A stretch of DNA of 64,000 nucleotides, from positions 248,001 to 312,000 of the forward strand of contig JADKBZ010000001.1 of the NCBI GenBank assembly GCA_016714815.1, in the 5' to 3' direction. The stretch is from Holophagales bacterium. GTDB lineage: Bacteria > Acidobacteriota > Thermoanaerobaculia > UBA5066. Each line of letters begins with the position of its first letter. The stretch's first letter is position 1. The notes under the pieces are model-generated. The model was not told where the DNA came from. It saw only the letters and a program-made list of their open reading frames with translations, and did not search any database. Both the position numbers and the translations under genes were made by a program. This document shows, piece by piece, positions 1-8,146 of the stretch.

Positions 1-563
1 GCGTGCCCGGCCGACAGGAGCCCGTCTTCCACCTGGGCCCGGATCTCCGCCGGGAGCTTCAGGAGGCGCATCGCGTTCGCGACCGTCGTCCGGTCCTTCC
101 CCACCCTCTCGGCGATCTCGTCCTGGGTCATCCCGAACTTTTCCTTGAGGTGCGAGTACGAGTCCGCTTCTTCCATCGCCGTCAGGTCCCGGCGCTGGAT
201 GTTCTCGATGAGGGCGATGAGGAGGTGGTCCCGGTCTTCGAGCCCCTCCTTGACGAGGACGGGAACCCGGGTCAGCCCGGCGAGCCGGGCGGCCCGGACC
301 CGGCGCTCTCCCGCGAGGATCCGAAAACGGTCCGCGTCTCGCGTGACGAGGATGGGCTGGAGGACCCCGGTCTCCTTGATGGAACGGGCCAGCTCTTCGA
401 GACCGTCGTCGTCGAACCGGTGGCGCGGCTGCTGGCGGTTCGCCTCCAGGTGCTCGAGGTCGACCATCAGGACGGAGGCTCCGGCGCGGCTTTCCGGCAT
501 TCCGGGGCGGGCGGTCGGGATGAGGGCGGAGAGGCCTTTCCCCAGGGCCGGTCGCTTCGTCAC
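1..563 (-). CDS. parB: Chromosome partitioning protein ParB (3' end outside window)
   Basis: ParB binds parS sites near the origin, spreads on DNA as a CTP-dependent clamp and works with ParA to segregate chromosomes. About 187 N-terminal codons are visible. They include the arginine-rich GERRVRA box of the ParB/Srx-like CTP-binding domain (about residue 88), the ENIQRRDL segment, and a helix-turn-helix reading MTQDEIAERVGKDRTTVANA. The GTG start at 561-563 overlaps the parA stop as GTGA, which implies translational coupling. The C-terminal dimerisation domain lies beyond base 1. Two parS-like sites lie just upstream at 1338-1353 and 1478-1493. Identification is firm; only the length is unknown. 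Confidence 0.95.
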   Translation of the reverse strand, partial: MTKRPALGKGLSALIPTARPGMPESRAGASVLMVDLEHLEANRQQPRHRFDDDGLEELARSIKETGVLQPILVTRDADRFRILAGERRVRAARLAGLTRVPVLVKEGLEDRDHLLIALIENIQRRDLTAMEEADSYSHLKEKFGMTQDEIAERVGKDRTTVANAMRLLKLPAEIRAQVEDGLLSAGH

Positions 564-1354
564 GCTCTTCCTCCAGCTTCGGCAGCGAGGTCTCGACGGA
601 GGAGCTCTCGCGCGATGGCGAGGTACGCCTCGGCGCCGCGGGAGCGAACGTCGTACAGGAAGATCGGTTTCCCGAACGACGGGGCCTCCCCGAGTCGGAC
701 GTTCCTGGGAACGGCCGGCTCGAGGAAGGCCTCGCCGAAGTGTCGGCGGATCTCCTCCAGAACCTGGCGGGAGAGGTTCAGACGCTCGTCCCACATCGTC
801 GCGACGACCCCGGCGATCCCGAGGCGGGGATTCAGGTTCTCGCGAACCTTCTCTATCGTCGAGACGAGCTCGGAGACCCCTTCCAGCGCGTAGTACTCGC
901 ACTGGATCGGGACGATGACTCCGTCGACGGCCGTGAGCGCGTTCAGCGTTAGGAGCCCGAGGGACGGCGGGCAGTCGACGAGGACGTAGTCGAACTCTCC
1001 TTCGAGGGCATCGAGCTTACCGGCGAGAAGGTACTCCCGCTTCTCCACGTTCACGAGCTCGATCTCCGCCCCGACGAGCTCGCGGGAGGCCGGCATGAGA
1101 GTCAGCAGCGGGAGACCGGTCGGGCGGGCGGCCTCGCTCCAGGCGGCGTTCCCGAGGATCCAGTCGTAGACCGTTCTCTCGAGCTCTCCCTTGTCGATGC
1201 CGAGGCCGCCGGTCGTGTTCCCCTGCGGGTCGAAGTCGACGAGGAGGACCCTCTTCTCGAGGATCGCGAGAGCGGCGGCGAGGCTGATCGCCGTCGTCGT
1301 CTTCCCCACGCCCCCCTTCTGGTTCGCAACTGCCAAACGTTTCACGTGAAACAC
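560..1354 (-). CDS. parA: Chromosome partitioning ATPase ParA (Soj)
   Basis: ParA is a deviant-Walker ATPase that moves ParB-parS complexes and, as Soj, can modulate DnaA. The 264-residue protein has the KGGVGKTTTA Walker A motif near residue 14, the VDFDPQGNTT segment and the VLVDCPPSLGLLT Walker B region, which is a complete single-domain family length. The start is a GTG at 1352-1354. Its first six codons (V/M-F-H-V-K-R) are themselves a parS palindrome, so ParB binding would cover the start codon. It overlaps parB by 4 bases. Upstream is a duplicated fragment resembling its own first 14 codons. Confidence 0.96.
   Translation of the reverse strand: MFHVKRLAVANQKGGVGKTTTAISLAAALAILEKRVLLVDFDPQGNTTGGLGIDKGELERTVYDWILGNAAWSEAARPTGLPLLTLMPASRELVGAEIELVNVEKREYLLAGKLDALEGEFDYVLVDCPPSLGLLTLNALTAVDGVIVPIQCEYYALEGVSELVSTIEKVRENLNPRLGIAGVVATMWDERLNLSRQVLEEIRRHFGEAFLEPAVPRNVRLGEAPSFGKPIFLYDVRSRGAEAYLAIARELLRRDLAAEAGGRA
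1338..1353. promoter_or_regulatory. parS site 1, inside the parA start
   Basis: The 16-mer CGTTTCACGTGAAACA matches the ParB-binding consensus TGTTTCACGTGAAACA at 15 of 16 positions. It encodes the first residues of ParA on the minus strand, so ParB loading could also repress parA initiation; that effect is inference. Confidence 0.93.
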
Positions 1355-1494
1355 TCCACCTGCGCGCCGTCGCGCCGGTCCGCTTCGAGGATGTTTTCGA
1401 GACGGGCGAGGACGGCGCCGTGGCCGCCCCCGGATCCCGCCGCTACCGGACCCCGCTTCTCGTTCGCAAACACCTGATGTTTCACGTGAAACAC
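1342..1494 (-). pseudogene. Small chimeric ORF: parA-like start joined to rsmG-like end
   Basis: An open frame of 50 codons starts at GTG 1492-1494 inside parS site 2 and ends at the TGA inside parS site 1. Its first residues (VFHVKHQVFANEKRG) resemble the ParA start (MFHVKRLAVANQKGG). Its last residues (AQVECFT) are identical to the RsmG C-terminus. This is what a duplication between the two parS copies would leave. There is no evidence of translation; it may simply be spacer between rsmG and parA. Confidence 0.5.
1478..1493. promoter_or_regulatory. parS site 2, perfect palindrome overlapping the rsmG stop
   Basis: TGTTTCACGTGAAACA is an exact match to the canonical parS. The rsmG stop codon (1482-1484 on the minus strand) lies inside it, so the last residues of RsmG are parS-encoded. 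It is 140 bases from parS site 1. Confidence 0.96.
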
Positions 1495-2132
1495 TCTACC
1501 TGCGCGACACCGCGCCGGTCCGCCCCGGGGCTCAGCCGGAAACTCACCCGAGCCGCCGGCAGCGCCCGCCGGAGATCCTCGAGCAGCGGCTCCGTCGTCC
1601 AGAAGAGAGCAACAGCCCCCGGAGCCAGCACGGGACGAGCCGCACGCGCGAGCTCTCCGGCGCCGGCGACGGCGCGACTCGTCAGGAGATCGCAGGGAGG
1701 GAGTTTCCTCATCAGCTCGAGTGCGGGGCCGGGGAATCTAGCGTTCACCACCCGGGCCGTCAATCCAAGCACCCGAAGAGCCTCCTCCAGGAACCGGGAC
1801 TTCTTTCCGATCGATTCCACGAGGACCCCGTCGAGGTCGGGCCGTGCCAGAAGGAGCGGAATCGCCGGGAATCCTCCTCCGGAGCCGATGTCCAGAAGCC
1901 GGAACCGGCGCCCCCCGGGACTCGGCAGCAAGGGGAGAGCCTCCAGCGCTTCGAGAAGGTGCCGCCCGACGAGAACCTCCGGGACCGCCTCCCGCCGCGA
2001 AATGAGGTTCATCCCCTCGTTCGCCCGGAGCAGGATCCCGAGGAACGCGGCCAGGCCCGAAGCAAACGGGAGCGCCACGACCAGGCCCCTCGCGGAGAGC
2101 TCCCGACGAACCAGATCCTCCAGCTCGCTCAC
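1482..2132 (-). CDS. rsmG: 16S rRNA (guanine527-N7)-methyltransferase RsmG
   Basis: RsmG (GidB) uses SAM to methylate N7 of G527 in 16S rRNA. The 216-residue reading chosen here begins at GTG 2130-2132, which overlaps the mnmG stop as GTGA. A longer in-frame ORF to 2402 would sit entirely inside mnmG and carries a low-complexity N-terminus, so it is rejected. Motif I reads LLDIGSGGGFPAIPLL, preceded by NLISRRE and a RHLLEALEALP segment, all typical of the family. The product ends in residues encoded by a parS site. It lies in the conserved mnmE-mnmG-rsmG-parA-parB cluster. Confidence 0.95.
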   Translation of the reverse strand: MSELEDLVRRELSARGLVVALPFASGLAAFLGILLRANEGMNLISRREAVPEVLVGRHLLEALEALPLLPSPGGRRFRLLDIGSGGGFPAIPLLLARPDLDGVLVESIGKKSRFLEEALRVLGLTARVVNARFPGPALELMRKLPPCDLLTSRAVAGAGELARAARPVLAPGAVALFWTTEPLLEDLRRALPAARVSFRLSPGADRRGVAQVECFT

Positions 2133-4027
2133 GACGAAGCCCGCCGCTCCCCCGAGACGAGCCGGGCCAGAAGGAGAGTCACCGCCGCCGGGGTCACGCC
2201 GGCGATCCGGCCCGCCTGTCCCAGCGTCCGCGGACGGTGCCGCTCCAGCTTCTCGGCCGCCTCCGCCGAGAGTCCCGGGATCCCCGCGTACTGGAAGCGG
2301 GACGGAACCGGGCGATCCCCGGCGCGCCGCACCCTTTCGATCACTTCGAGCTCCCTTCTGAGGAAGCCCTCGTACCGGACCTCGTTCACGAGACGCTCCC
2401 ATTCTTCGTCATCCAGGCTGCCGAGCGGACCCGGAAGCCGACTCTCCAGCCAGCCCCGAATCGAAGCCGGGGCGTCCGGCCGCCGGAGAATCCCTGCCGC
2501 CGTCGTCTCCTCCGACAGTCCGACTCCGAGCGCGGCGAGCTCGACGAGCGTCGCCCGATCGGGCAGGACTCTCGAGCCCCCGACCGCCCCTCGCGCTCTC
2601 GCCTGCCGCTCCTCCCGCTCCAGAATCGGCGCGGCCTCCCCTTCGGACAGGAGCCCGTAGGCCAAGCCCTTCGCCGTGAGCCGGGCGTACGCCGTGTCCC
2701 CACCCAGCAGAAGCCGATGCTCGGCCCGGGAGGAAAGCAGACGGTAGGGCTCTTCGGCGCCGAGCGTCACCAGATCGTCGATCATCACCCCGATGTACGC
2801 CTCGTGCCGGCCCAGCGTGAAGGGCGCGCTCTCGCGACCCTTCGCCACGATGGCCGCGTTCACTCCCGCCACAAGTCCCTGGCCGGCAGCTTCCTCGTAA
2901 CCAGAGGTCCCGTTCACCTGCCCGGCGAGGAAGAGACCGGGAAGGCAGCGCACGCCGAGGGTGTCGTCCAGCTGCTCGGGGAAGACGACGTCGTACTCCA
3001 CCGCGTAGGCCGGCCGGAGGATCTCCGCCTGCTCCAGCCCGGGAATGCTCCGGACGACCTCTTCCTGAACCTCCGCCGGAAGAGACATCGAAAGCCCGCT
3101 CAGATAGGTCCAGTCGGTCTCCAGTCCCTCCGGCTCGAGAAAGACCTGATGACGGTCCCTTTCCGCGAAGCGAACGACCTTGTCCTCGATGGACGGGCAG
3201 TACCGAGGGCCACGACCGCGGATGACGCCGGAATAGAGAGGCGACCGGTCGAGATTGCGCCGGATGATCTCGTGCGTCCGCTCCGTCGTATGCGTCAGGA
3301 AGCAGTCCACCTGTCGAAGCCGCGGAAAGATCTCGCTCCGGCTGCGGAAAGAGAAGGCCCGGGGATTCGCATCTCCACGAGACCGAACCGTATTCCGCCA
3401 CTCGACGGATTTTGCGGCGACACGCGGCGGCGTCCCTGTCTTCATCCGCCCGACCCGCAGGCCCAGCCCCGAGAGCGCCTCCGAAAGAAAAGCGCACGGC
3501 GCCTCGCCCCAGCGCCCGGCGCTCTGCCGTTCGGCCCCGACGTGAATCAGACCCCTCAGAAACGTCCCGCTCGTGACGACGGCCGCGGCGCAGCCGAGCA
3601 CCTCGCCCCCCTCGAGCCGAAGCCCCGAGAAGGTTCCGGCCGTCACCACGAAACCGGCGACGACCCCCTCCCTCACCTCGAGGTTCGGCTGGGAGGCGAG
3701 CCGCCCGGCCACCTCCGCCGCGTAGGCCCCCTTGTCCGACTGGCACCGGAGCCCCTGGACCGCCGGACCCCGGGACGCGTTCAGGAGCTTGAACTGGATT
3801 CCGGTCCGATCCGCCGCCCAGCCCATGAGCCCGCCGAGAGCGTCGATCTCCCGGACGGCCTGGCCCTTCGCGAGCCCGCCCACCGCGGGATTGCAGCTCA
3901 TCCGGCCGATCGTGCCCGAATCCCGGGTCAGGAGAAGCGTTCGGCAACCGAGCCGGGCCGACGCCCACGCCGCCTCCGCCCCCGCGTGACCGCCCCCCAC
4001 CACGACGACGTCCCAGCGCAGCGCCAT
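2129..4027 (-). CDS. mnmG: tRNA uridine-5-carboxymethylaminomethyl modification enzyme MnmG (GidA)
   Basis: MnmG is the FAD-dependent partner of MnmE. The complex installs the (carboxymethyl)aminomethyl group on U34 of tRNAs reading two-codon boxes. The 632-residue product has the N-terminal dinucleotide motif VVVGGGHAGAEAA, the MSCNPAVGGLAKGQ signature, FKLLNASRGPAVQG, the TGTFLRG segment and a YIGVMIDDLVTLG region. Length is full for the family. ATG 4025-4027 is separated by one base from the mnmE stop; the stop overlaps rsmG by four bases. Confidence 0.97.
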   Translation of the reverse strand: MALRWDVVVVGGGHAGAEAAWASARLGCRTLLLTRDSGTIGRMSCNPAVGGLAKGQAVREIDALGGLMGWAADRTGIQFKLLNASRGPAVQGLRCQSDKGAYAAEVAGRLASQPNLEVREGVVAGFVVTAGTFSGLRLEGGEVLGCAAAVVTSGTFLRGLIHVGAERQSAGRWGEAPCAFLSEALSGLGLRVGRMKTGTPPRVAAKSVEWRNTVRSRGDANPRAFSFRSRSEIFPRLRQVDCFLTHTTERTHEIIRRNLDRSPLYSGVIRGRGPRYCPSIEDKVVRFAERDRHQVFLEPEGLETDWTYLSGLSMSLPAEVQEEVVRSIPGLEQAEILRPAYAVEYDVVFPEQLDDTLGVRCLPGLFLAGQVNGTSGYEEAAGQGLVAGVNAAIVAKGRESAPFTLGRHEAYIGVMIDDLVTLGAEEPYRLLSSRAEHRLLLGGDTAYARLTAKGLAYGLLSEGEAAPILEREERQARARGAVGGSRVLPDRATLVELAALGVGLSEETTAAGILRRPDAPASIRGWLESRLPGPLGSLDDEEWERLVNEVRYEGFLRRELEVIERVRRAGDRPVPSRFQYAGIPGLSAEAAEKLERHRPRTLGQAGRIAGVTPAAVTLLLARLVSGERRASS

Positions 4028-4028
4028 G

Positions 4029-5382
4029 TCACTTCCCCACGCAGAACGTGGAGAAGATCCTGTCGAGGAGCTCCTCCGTCGCCGTCTCCCCCGTGATCTC
4101 TCCGAGGGCCTGCAGGCTTTCCCGAATCCCCGCCGCCGCCACCTCGCCCGGCGTCCGGGGTCCGATGCCGTCGAGCGCGGCTGCGGCGCGCCCCAACGCT
4201 TCGCGTTGCCGCGGGAGCGCCACGAACTCCCCCGAACCCTCGACGGACCTCAGCCGCACTCCGATCTCCTCCCGCAGGGCGGACAACCCCTCGCCGGTCC
4301 GGGCGCTGACCCGTAGCTCGCCCTCGCGGATTCTCCCGGGCAGGTCGGCTTTCGTCGCCAGAAGGAGCATCGGCACCCCGGCCGGAAGATCCTCCGGCGA
4401 CGGCCGTTCGCCGCAACCGTCCCGCACGGACAGGAGAAGGTCGGCGCCGGCCGCGGCACGCCCCGCCGCCTCCACCCCGAGACGTTCGACGAGCTCCGTC
4501 GTCTTCCGGAGTCCCGCGGTATCCACCAGGCGAACCCTCTCCCCACCGACCTCGAAGAACTCGGCGACGGCGTCGCGGGTCGTCCCCGCCACGTCGGTCA
4601 CCAGCGCCCTGTCCTCGCCGAGAAGAGCGTTGAAAAGGGTCGACTTTCCGGCGTTCGGAGCCCCCACGATGACCACGGTCGCAGCCCCCTCGCCACAGCG
4701 CCCCGCACCGGTCGCCGCGCCGAGCTCAGAGAGCGACGCCCGACAGGAGACGATCCGGGCCAGCACGACCGCCTCTCGGCTGCCCTCGACCCCCTCGATA
4801 TCCTCGACATCCTCGGCAAAATCCAGCCGCGCCTCCAGCTCCACGAGGGCCTCGAGGAGCTCCTCCCTGAGCGCCGTGGACCCGGCCCGAGAGCTCTCCC
4901 CGGACGAGCCCCAGGGCGCGACGCGCCTCGCCCCGGCTCGCCGCCGCGGCCAGAAGGCCGATCCCTTCCGCGCGCAAAAGGTCGATCTTTCCGTTCGCCA
5001 GCGCCCGCCTCGTGAACTCCCCGGGGCGGGCGCGCCGGGCTCCCCGCGCCACGGCGGAGGAGACGAGCGCCTCGACGACGGCCGGCGAGCCGTGCGCCTG
5101 CAGCTCGACGACCTCCTCTCCGGTCGACGACGCGGGGGACTCGAACCAGAGCACGAGCCCCTCGTCCACGACGCCCCCGTCCTCGTCGACGAAAGGGGAG
5201 AGATAGGCCCGCCGCGCGACGGGATGGCCCGGAATCCGAGGCGCCACGCGCCTCGCCACGGCCAGGGTGACCCCGGCCGGGCCCGTCAGCCGGACGATCG
5301 CGAGAGCGCCGGCGCCGGCGGGAGTCGCACGGGCGACGAGGACGTCACCGTCGCCCGCCGCATCCCCGACGAGAGGAGCCAT
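4029..5382 (-). pseudogene. mnmE: tRNA modification GTPase MnmE, interrupted by a one-base frameshift
   Basis: MnmE is a dimeric GTPase that binds 5-formyl-THF and works with MnmG on tRNA U34. The N-terminal half (from ATG 5380-5382) and the GTPase half are in different frames. The first reads to ALGLVRGELSGRVH, then runs into a Gly/Arg-rich nonsense frame. Removing one G of the GG at 4874-4875 restores ALREELLEALVELEARLDF and gives a continuous 450-residue protein, the normal family length. The second half has GAPNAGKS (G1), DTAGLR (G3), TKAD at G4 where NKxD is usual, and the C-terminal FCVGK box with the catalytic Cys. All motifs are otherwise intact, so a sequencing error is at least as likely as gene loss. 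Confidence 0.9.
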
Positions 5383-5419
5383 CGTTTTGGCCCCTCCGTC
5401 CCGCCGCCCGGCGCCTTCC

Positions 5420-7105
5420 TCAAGCCTTCTTCACCTTCGGCCTCATCCCGAGATCCGTGTACCGCTCGAGAAGCAGCTGCTGGGCGATGGAGAGGACGTT
5501 CTGCACGAGCCAGTAGAGGACGAGACCGGACGGCATGTCCTTGAACATGAAACCCATCACGAGGGGCAGAAAACCCATGACCCTCTTCGTCATCGCGTCG
5601 CCGGTGGCCGGCATCATCTGCTGCTGCAGCCACATCGTCAGGGTCATCAGGATCGGGGTCACGTAGTACGGATCCTTGGCCGAGAGGTCCTGGATCCAGA
5701 GGGCGAACGGAGCGTGCCTCAGGTCGATGGCGTGACTGAGGAGGTTGTAGAAGGCGATCAGGATCGGCATCTGCAGGAGGAGGGGGAGGCACCCGCCGGC
5801 CGGATTCACCTTCTCCGTCCGGTAGAGGGCCATCGTCTCCTCGTTCATCTTCACCCGGGCTTCCGGATCGCTCTTCAGCTTCGGCGTCCACTTCAGGCGG
5901 ATCGCCTCGATCTTGGGCTGCAGGGCGCTCATCTTCTTCATCGAGACGAGCTGCTTCCAGGTCAGCGGGAAGAGGAGCACCTTGATGACGAGGGTCGCGA
6001 GGATGATCGCGACGCCCCAGTTCGGGATCGCCGCGTGGAACTGCTTCAGGAGCCAGAGGAGCGGCGAGACGATGATCGCGAACCAGCCGTAGTCGATCAG
6101 CTTCTCCATCCCGGGACGTACGGCGCGAAGCGTGTCGATGTCCTTCGGTCCGAAGTAGAGGCCCGCCTTCACCGTTCCCGAACCCGAGAGAACGACCTCG
6201 GTTTCCGCCAGCGGCGTGGCGGCGACGGCGGGGACCCCGCCCGCAGCCGGAGCCGCAGGCATGAGAAGCGCAACAGGCCGAAGAGTCACGTTCTCCGAGG
6301 CTCCGGGCAGAAACGCCGAGACGAAGTAGACATCCTCGAGCCCGGCGGCCACGAGCCCGGAACCGACGGCCACGGGCTCCTTCAGGTCATCTTTCGCGTG
6401 CCTGGTCACCGAACGGCTCGCCGAGAGCGTGACGCTCGAACCCGGCTTCGTGTAACGGTTCTCGAGCTCGGCCGCTGACGGGTTGCCGATCCCGGGGCCG
6501 AGGACGACCCCGATCGGCCGATCGCCGTTGCCCCCCTCGCGCACCACCTCCAGCCCGAGCCGATAGTCGCTACCGAAGGTGTACGTCCGGACGACTCCCT
6601 GGCCGTCCGCCTCGCGGTACCGGAAACGAACGACCGTCTCCCCGTTTCCCTCCTCGACCGTCGTCTCGTGCAGGGCGGACGCCGCCCGCGCCAGGAAGGG
6701 ATCCTTCGGGGAGTCGTAGACGACGGTCCGCCCGGCAAAGGGGGCGTCCTTGCGGACGAGATCCAGAGCCGTCTTCTCGTCGGCGCCCCGGAACTTCGAA
6801 AGCTCCGCCGAAACGACCTCGCCCCCCCGGTTGGAGAGCTTCACGGTGAGGACCGAGTTCTTCAGCGTCACCTCGCGGGCCTCGGACGCCACGACCGGCG
6901 CCACGACGGCGGCGGCCACCGGCCCCGGCGTTCCCACGACCCCCGCCGCGACCGTCGGCGTCGCCGGGACTTCCGTGGCGGCGACCGTCGGCCTGGGCGG
7001 CGTCGCAGCCCGCGGCGCCGGCTTGGGCGGAGGAAAAACCAGGGTCCAGAGGATCAGGATGGCGGCCGAAAGGCCGAATGCCACGGCGAGACGTTTCGAA
7101 TCCAA
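5420..7105 (-). CDS. yidC: Membrane protein insertase YidC
   Basis: YidC inserts and folds inner-membrane proteins, alone or with SecYEG. The 561-residue product has the Gram-negative layout: an N-terminal membrane helix (VAFGLSAAILILWTLVF), a Pro/Ala-rich linker to about residue 80, a large periplasmic beta domain (about 80-330), then the conserved five-helix core. The core includes VNPAGGCLPLLLQMPILIAF and SGLVLYWLVQN, and the tail is short and basic. The large periplasmic domain indicates a diderm. The gene is 21 bases downstream of yidD and presumably co-transcribed with rpmH-rnpA-yidD. Confidence 0.97.
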   Translation of the reverse strand: MDSKRLAVAFGLSAAILILWTLVFPPPKPAPRAATPPRPTVAATEVPATPTVAAGVVGTPGPVAAAVVAPVVASEAREVTLKNSVLTVKLSNRGGEVVSAELSKFRGADEKTALDLVRKDAPFAGRTVVYDSPKDPFLARAASALHETTVEEGNGETVVRFRYREADGQGVVRTYTFGSDYRLGLEVVREGGNGDRPIGVVLGPGIGNPSAAELENRYTKPGSSVTLSASRSVTRHAKDDLKEPVAVGSGLVAAGLEDVYFVSAFLPGASENVTLRPVALLMPAAPAAGGVPAVAATPLAETEVVLSGSGTVKAGLYFGPKDIDTLRAVRPGMEKLIDYGWFAIIVSPLLWLLKQFHAAIPNWGVAIILATLVIKVLLFPLTWKQLVSMKKMSALQPKIEAIRLKWTPKLKSDPEARVKMNEETMALYRTEKVNPAGGCLPLLLQMPILIAFYNLLSHAIDLRHAPFALWIQDLSAKDPYYVTPILMTLTMWLQQQMMPATGDAMTKRVMGFLPLVMGFMFKDMPSGLVLYWLVQNVLSIAQQLLLERYTDLGMRPKVKKA

Positions 7106-7126
7106 TGGAAGCTCCTCGAAGACGGG

Positions 7127-7369
7127 TCAGGGGACCGGGTCGAACCCGCCCGAGTGGAACGGGTGACAACGGGCAAGGCGCTTTATCGAAAGCCAGGCCC
7201 CTCTCACGAGGCCGTGGCGGAGAATAGACTCGCGAGCGTACTCCGAACAGGTCGGCTGGAAACGGCAGGCCGGCGGGAGAAGAGGCGAGACGAACCGCTT
7301 GTAGAGCGAGAGAAGCTCCGCCGCCGAGCGGGCGCCGACGCCAGGCCCGCCCTCCTTCTGACCCGTCAC
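7127..7369 (-). CDS. yidD: Membrane protein insertion efficiency factor YidD
   Basis: YidD is a small amphipathic inner-membrane-associated protein that assists YidC-dependent insertion. The 80-residue product carries the family core LLSLYKRFVSPLLPPACRF, the PTCSEYARESILRHG motif with its cysteines, and CHPFHSGGFDPVP at the C-terminus. The GTG start at 7367-7369 overlaps the rnpA stop (GTGA), so it is likely translationally coupled to rnpA. Full length for the family. Confidence 0.96.
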   Translation of the reverse strand: MTGQKEGGPGVGARSAAELLSLYKRFVSPLLPPACRFQPTCSEYARESILRHGLVRGAWLSIKRLARCHPFHSGGFDPVP

Positions 7370-7764
7370 CCCGGACCTCCGGCAGCGACGCGCGCGGAGA
7401 GCTTCTCGAAATCGCGCGAAAGCTCGGAGAAATCCGCTCTCTCCGCCCCGGGCCTCACGTTGACGACGAGGTCGACGGAGACCCGAAACCCACCGCTGCG
7501 CCGGAAGAGCTCTCGAAGCCTCCGGCGAAGGTGGTTCCGGACGACGGCCGATCCGGTCTTTTTCGTGATCGTCACTCCGAGCCGCGCGCCCGGCCCGAGC
7601 GAGGGTTTCACGAAAAAAACGAGCCAGCGGCCGACGAAGCGTCGCCCGCTGGAATACGTCGCGAGGTAGTCGGACCGACGGAGGACCCTGCGGTTCCTCC
7701 CGAACGACTCCGTCTTCCGGGTCGCAGGAGGCTCGCAGCCCGGCCCGCTGGTTTCGGAGAGCAT
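7366..7764 (-). CDS. rnpA: Ribonuclease P protein component
   Basis: RnpA is the basic protein subunit that helps the P RNA process tRNA 5' ends. It shows the FGRNRRVLRRSDYLATY substrate-binding start and the RNR signature as VVRNHLRRRLRELFR. ATG 7762-7764 gives 132 residues, close to family length. The open frame reaches upstream to 7851 but would overlap rpmH, so the internal ATG is preferred. The stop overlaps yidD by four bases. The first 20 residues look non-conserved, so a slightly later start is possible. Confidence 0.92.
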   Translation of the reverse strand: MLSETSGPGCEPPATRKTESFGRNRRVLRRSDYLATYSSGRRFVGRWLVFFVKPSLGPGARLGVTITKKTGSAVVRNHLRRRLRELFRRSGGFRVSVDLVVNVRPGAERADFSELSRDFEKLSARVAAGGPG

Positions 7765-7807
7765 CGGAGCAAAGGGCCCGCCTGCGAAGGCGGTTTCCTC
7801 GGGCGCC

Positions 7808-7942
7808 TCAGACGGTGAGACGCTTCCGACCCTTGGCCCGCCGGCGGGCAAGGACGGCGCGGCCGTTCTTCGTCCTCATCCGGACGAGAAAACCGTGCGT
7901 CTTGTGGCGGCGGCGATTGTTGGGCTGGAAGGTTCTTTTCAT
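7808..7942 (-). CDS. rpmH: 50S ribosomal protein L34
   Basis: A 44-codon frame from ATG 7940-7942 encodes MKRTFQPNNRRRHKTHGF, then a basic tail with RRRAKGRKRLTV. This is the complete, nearly invariant L34 sequence. It heads the minus-strand rpmH-rnpA-yidD-yidC group, diverging from dnaA. Position and content are as expected for an origin region. Confidence 0.98.
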   Translation of the reverse strand: MKRTFQPNNRRRHKTHGFLVRMRTKNGRAVLARRRAKGRKRLTV

Positions 7943-8146
7943 GACACCACCTCTCCCGCTGCGGGGAGCGCGAGCGGCGGATTCTCCGGGAGTCGACGGC
8001 GCCTGTCAACCTCGCCGCCCCGGATTCGCCTCCGATCCTCCCCCCTGCCGGGGCTCCATCCTCCGGCCGAAGTCCCTTCGGCCGCGTGCTAGCATCCCCC
8101 TCCGCTCCGCCGAGCGGTGATCTTTTCTCACTTCGGTGGAGATGCC
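7943..8146. promoter_or_regulatory. Divergent rpmH/dnaA intergenic region
   Basis: This 204-base gap must hold the promoters of rpmH (minus) and dnaA (plus), because gene orientation flips here. A perfect inverted repeat GGCCGAAG-tcc-CTTCGGCC lies at 8065-8083, upstream of dnaA. The dnaA Shine-Dalgarno GGTGGAG is at 8135-8141. No TTATCCACA-like DnaA box was found in it, so it is a weaker origin candidate than the dnaA-dnaN gap. Confidence 0.6.

Larger units (their letters stand above)
1321..1523. repeat. 140-base-period tandem duplication carrying two parS sites
   Basis: Bases 1338-1383 and 1478-1523 align with about five mismatches at an offset of exactly 140. Weaker similarity (about 13 of 20) extends leftward over 1321-1340 and 1461-1480. 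Each copy carries a parS palindrome followed by the same GC-rich tail, which encodes the end of rsmG in one copy. The second parS therefore seems to have arisen by local duplication of a segment with parA-start and rsmG-end sequence at its two edges. Confidence 0.85.

Noticed and set aside
1482..2402. A longer rsmG start at 2402
   Set aside because: The extra 90 residues lie inside mnmG and are Gly/Arg-rich. The GTG at 2130-2132 overlaps the mnmG stop in the usual GTGA way.
4726..5382. Two separate genes for mnmE halves
   Set aside because: The two frames overlap at the expected joining point, and one base removed gives a normal MnmE. Programmed frameshifting is not known for this gene, and no slippery motif is seen.
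7366..7851. rnpA start at 7851
   Set aside because: It would overlap rpmH by 44 bases and adds 29 residues with no similarity.
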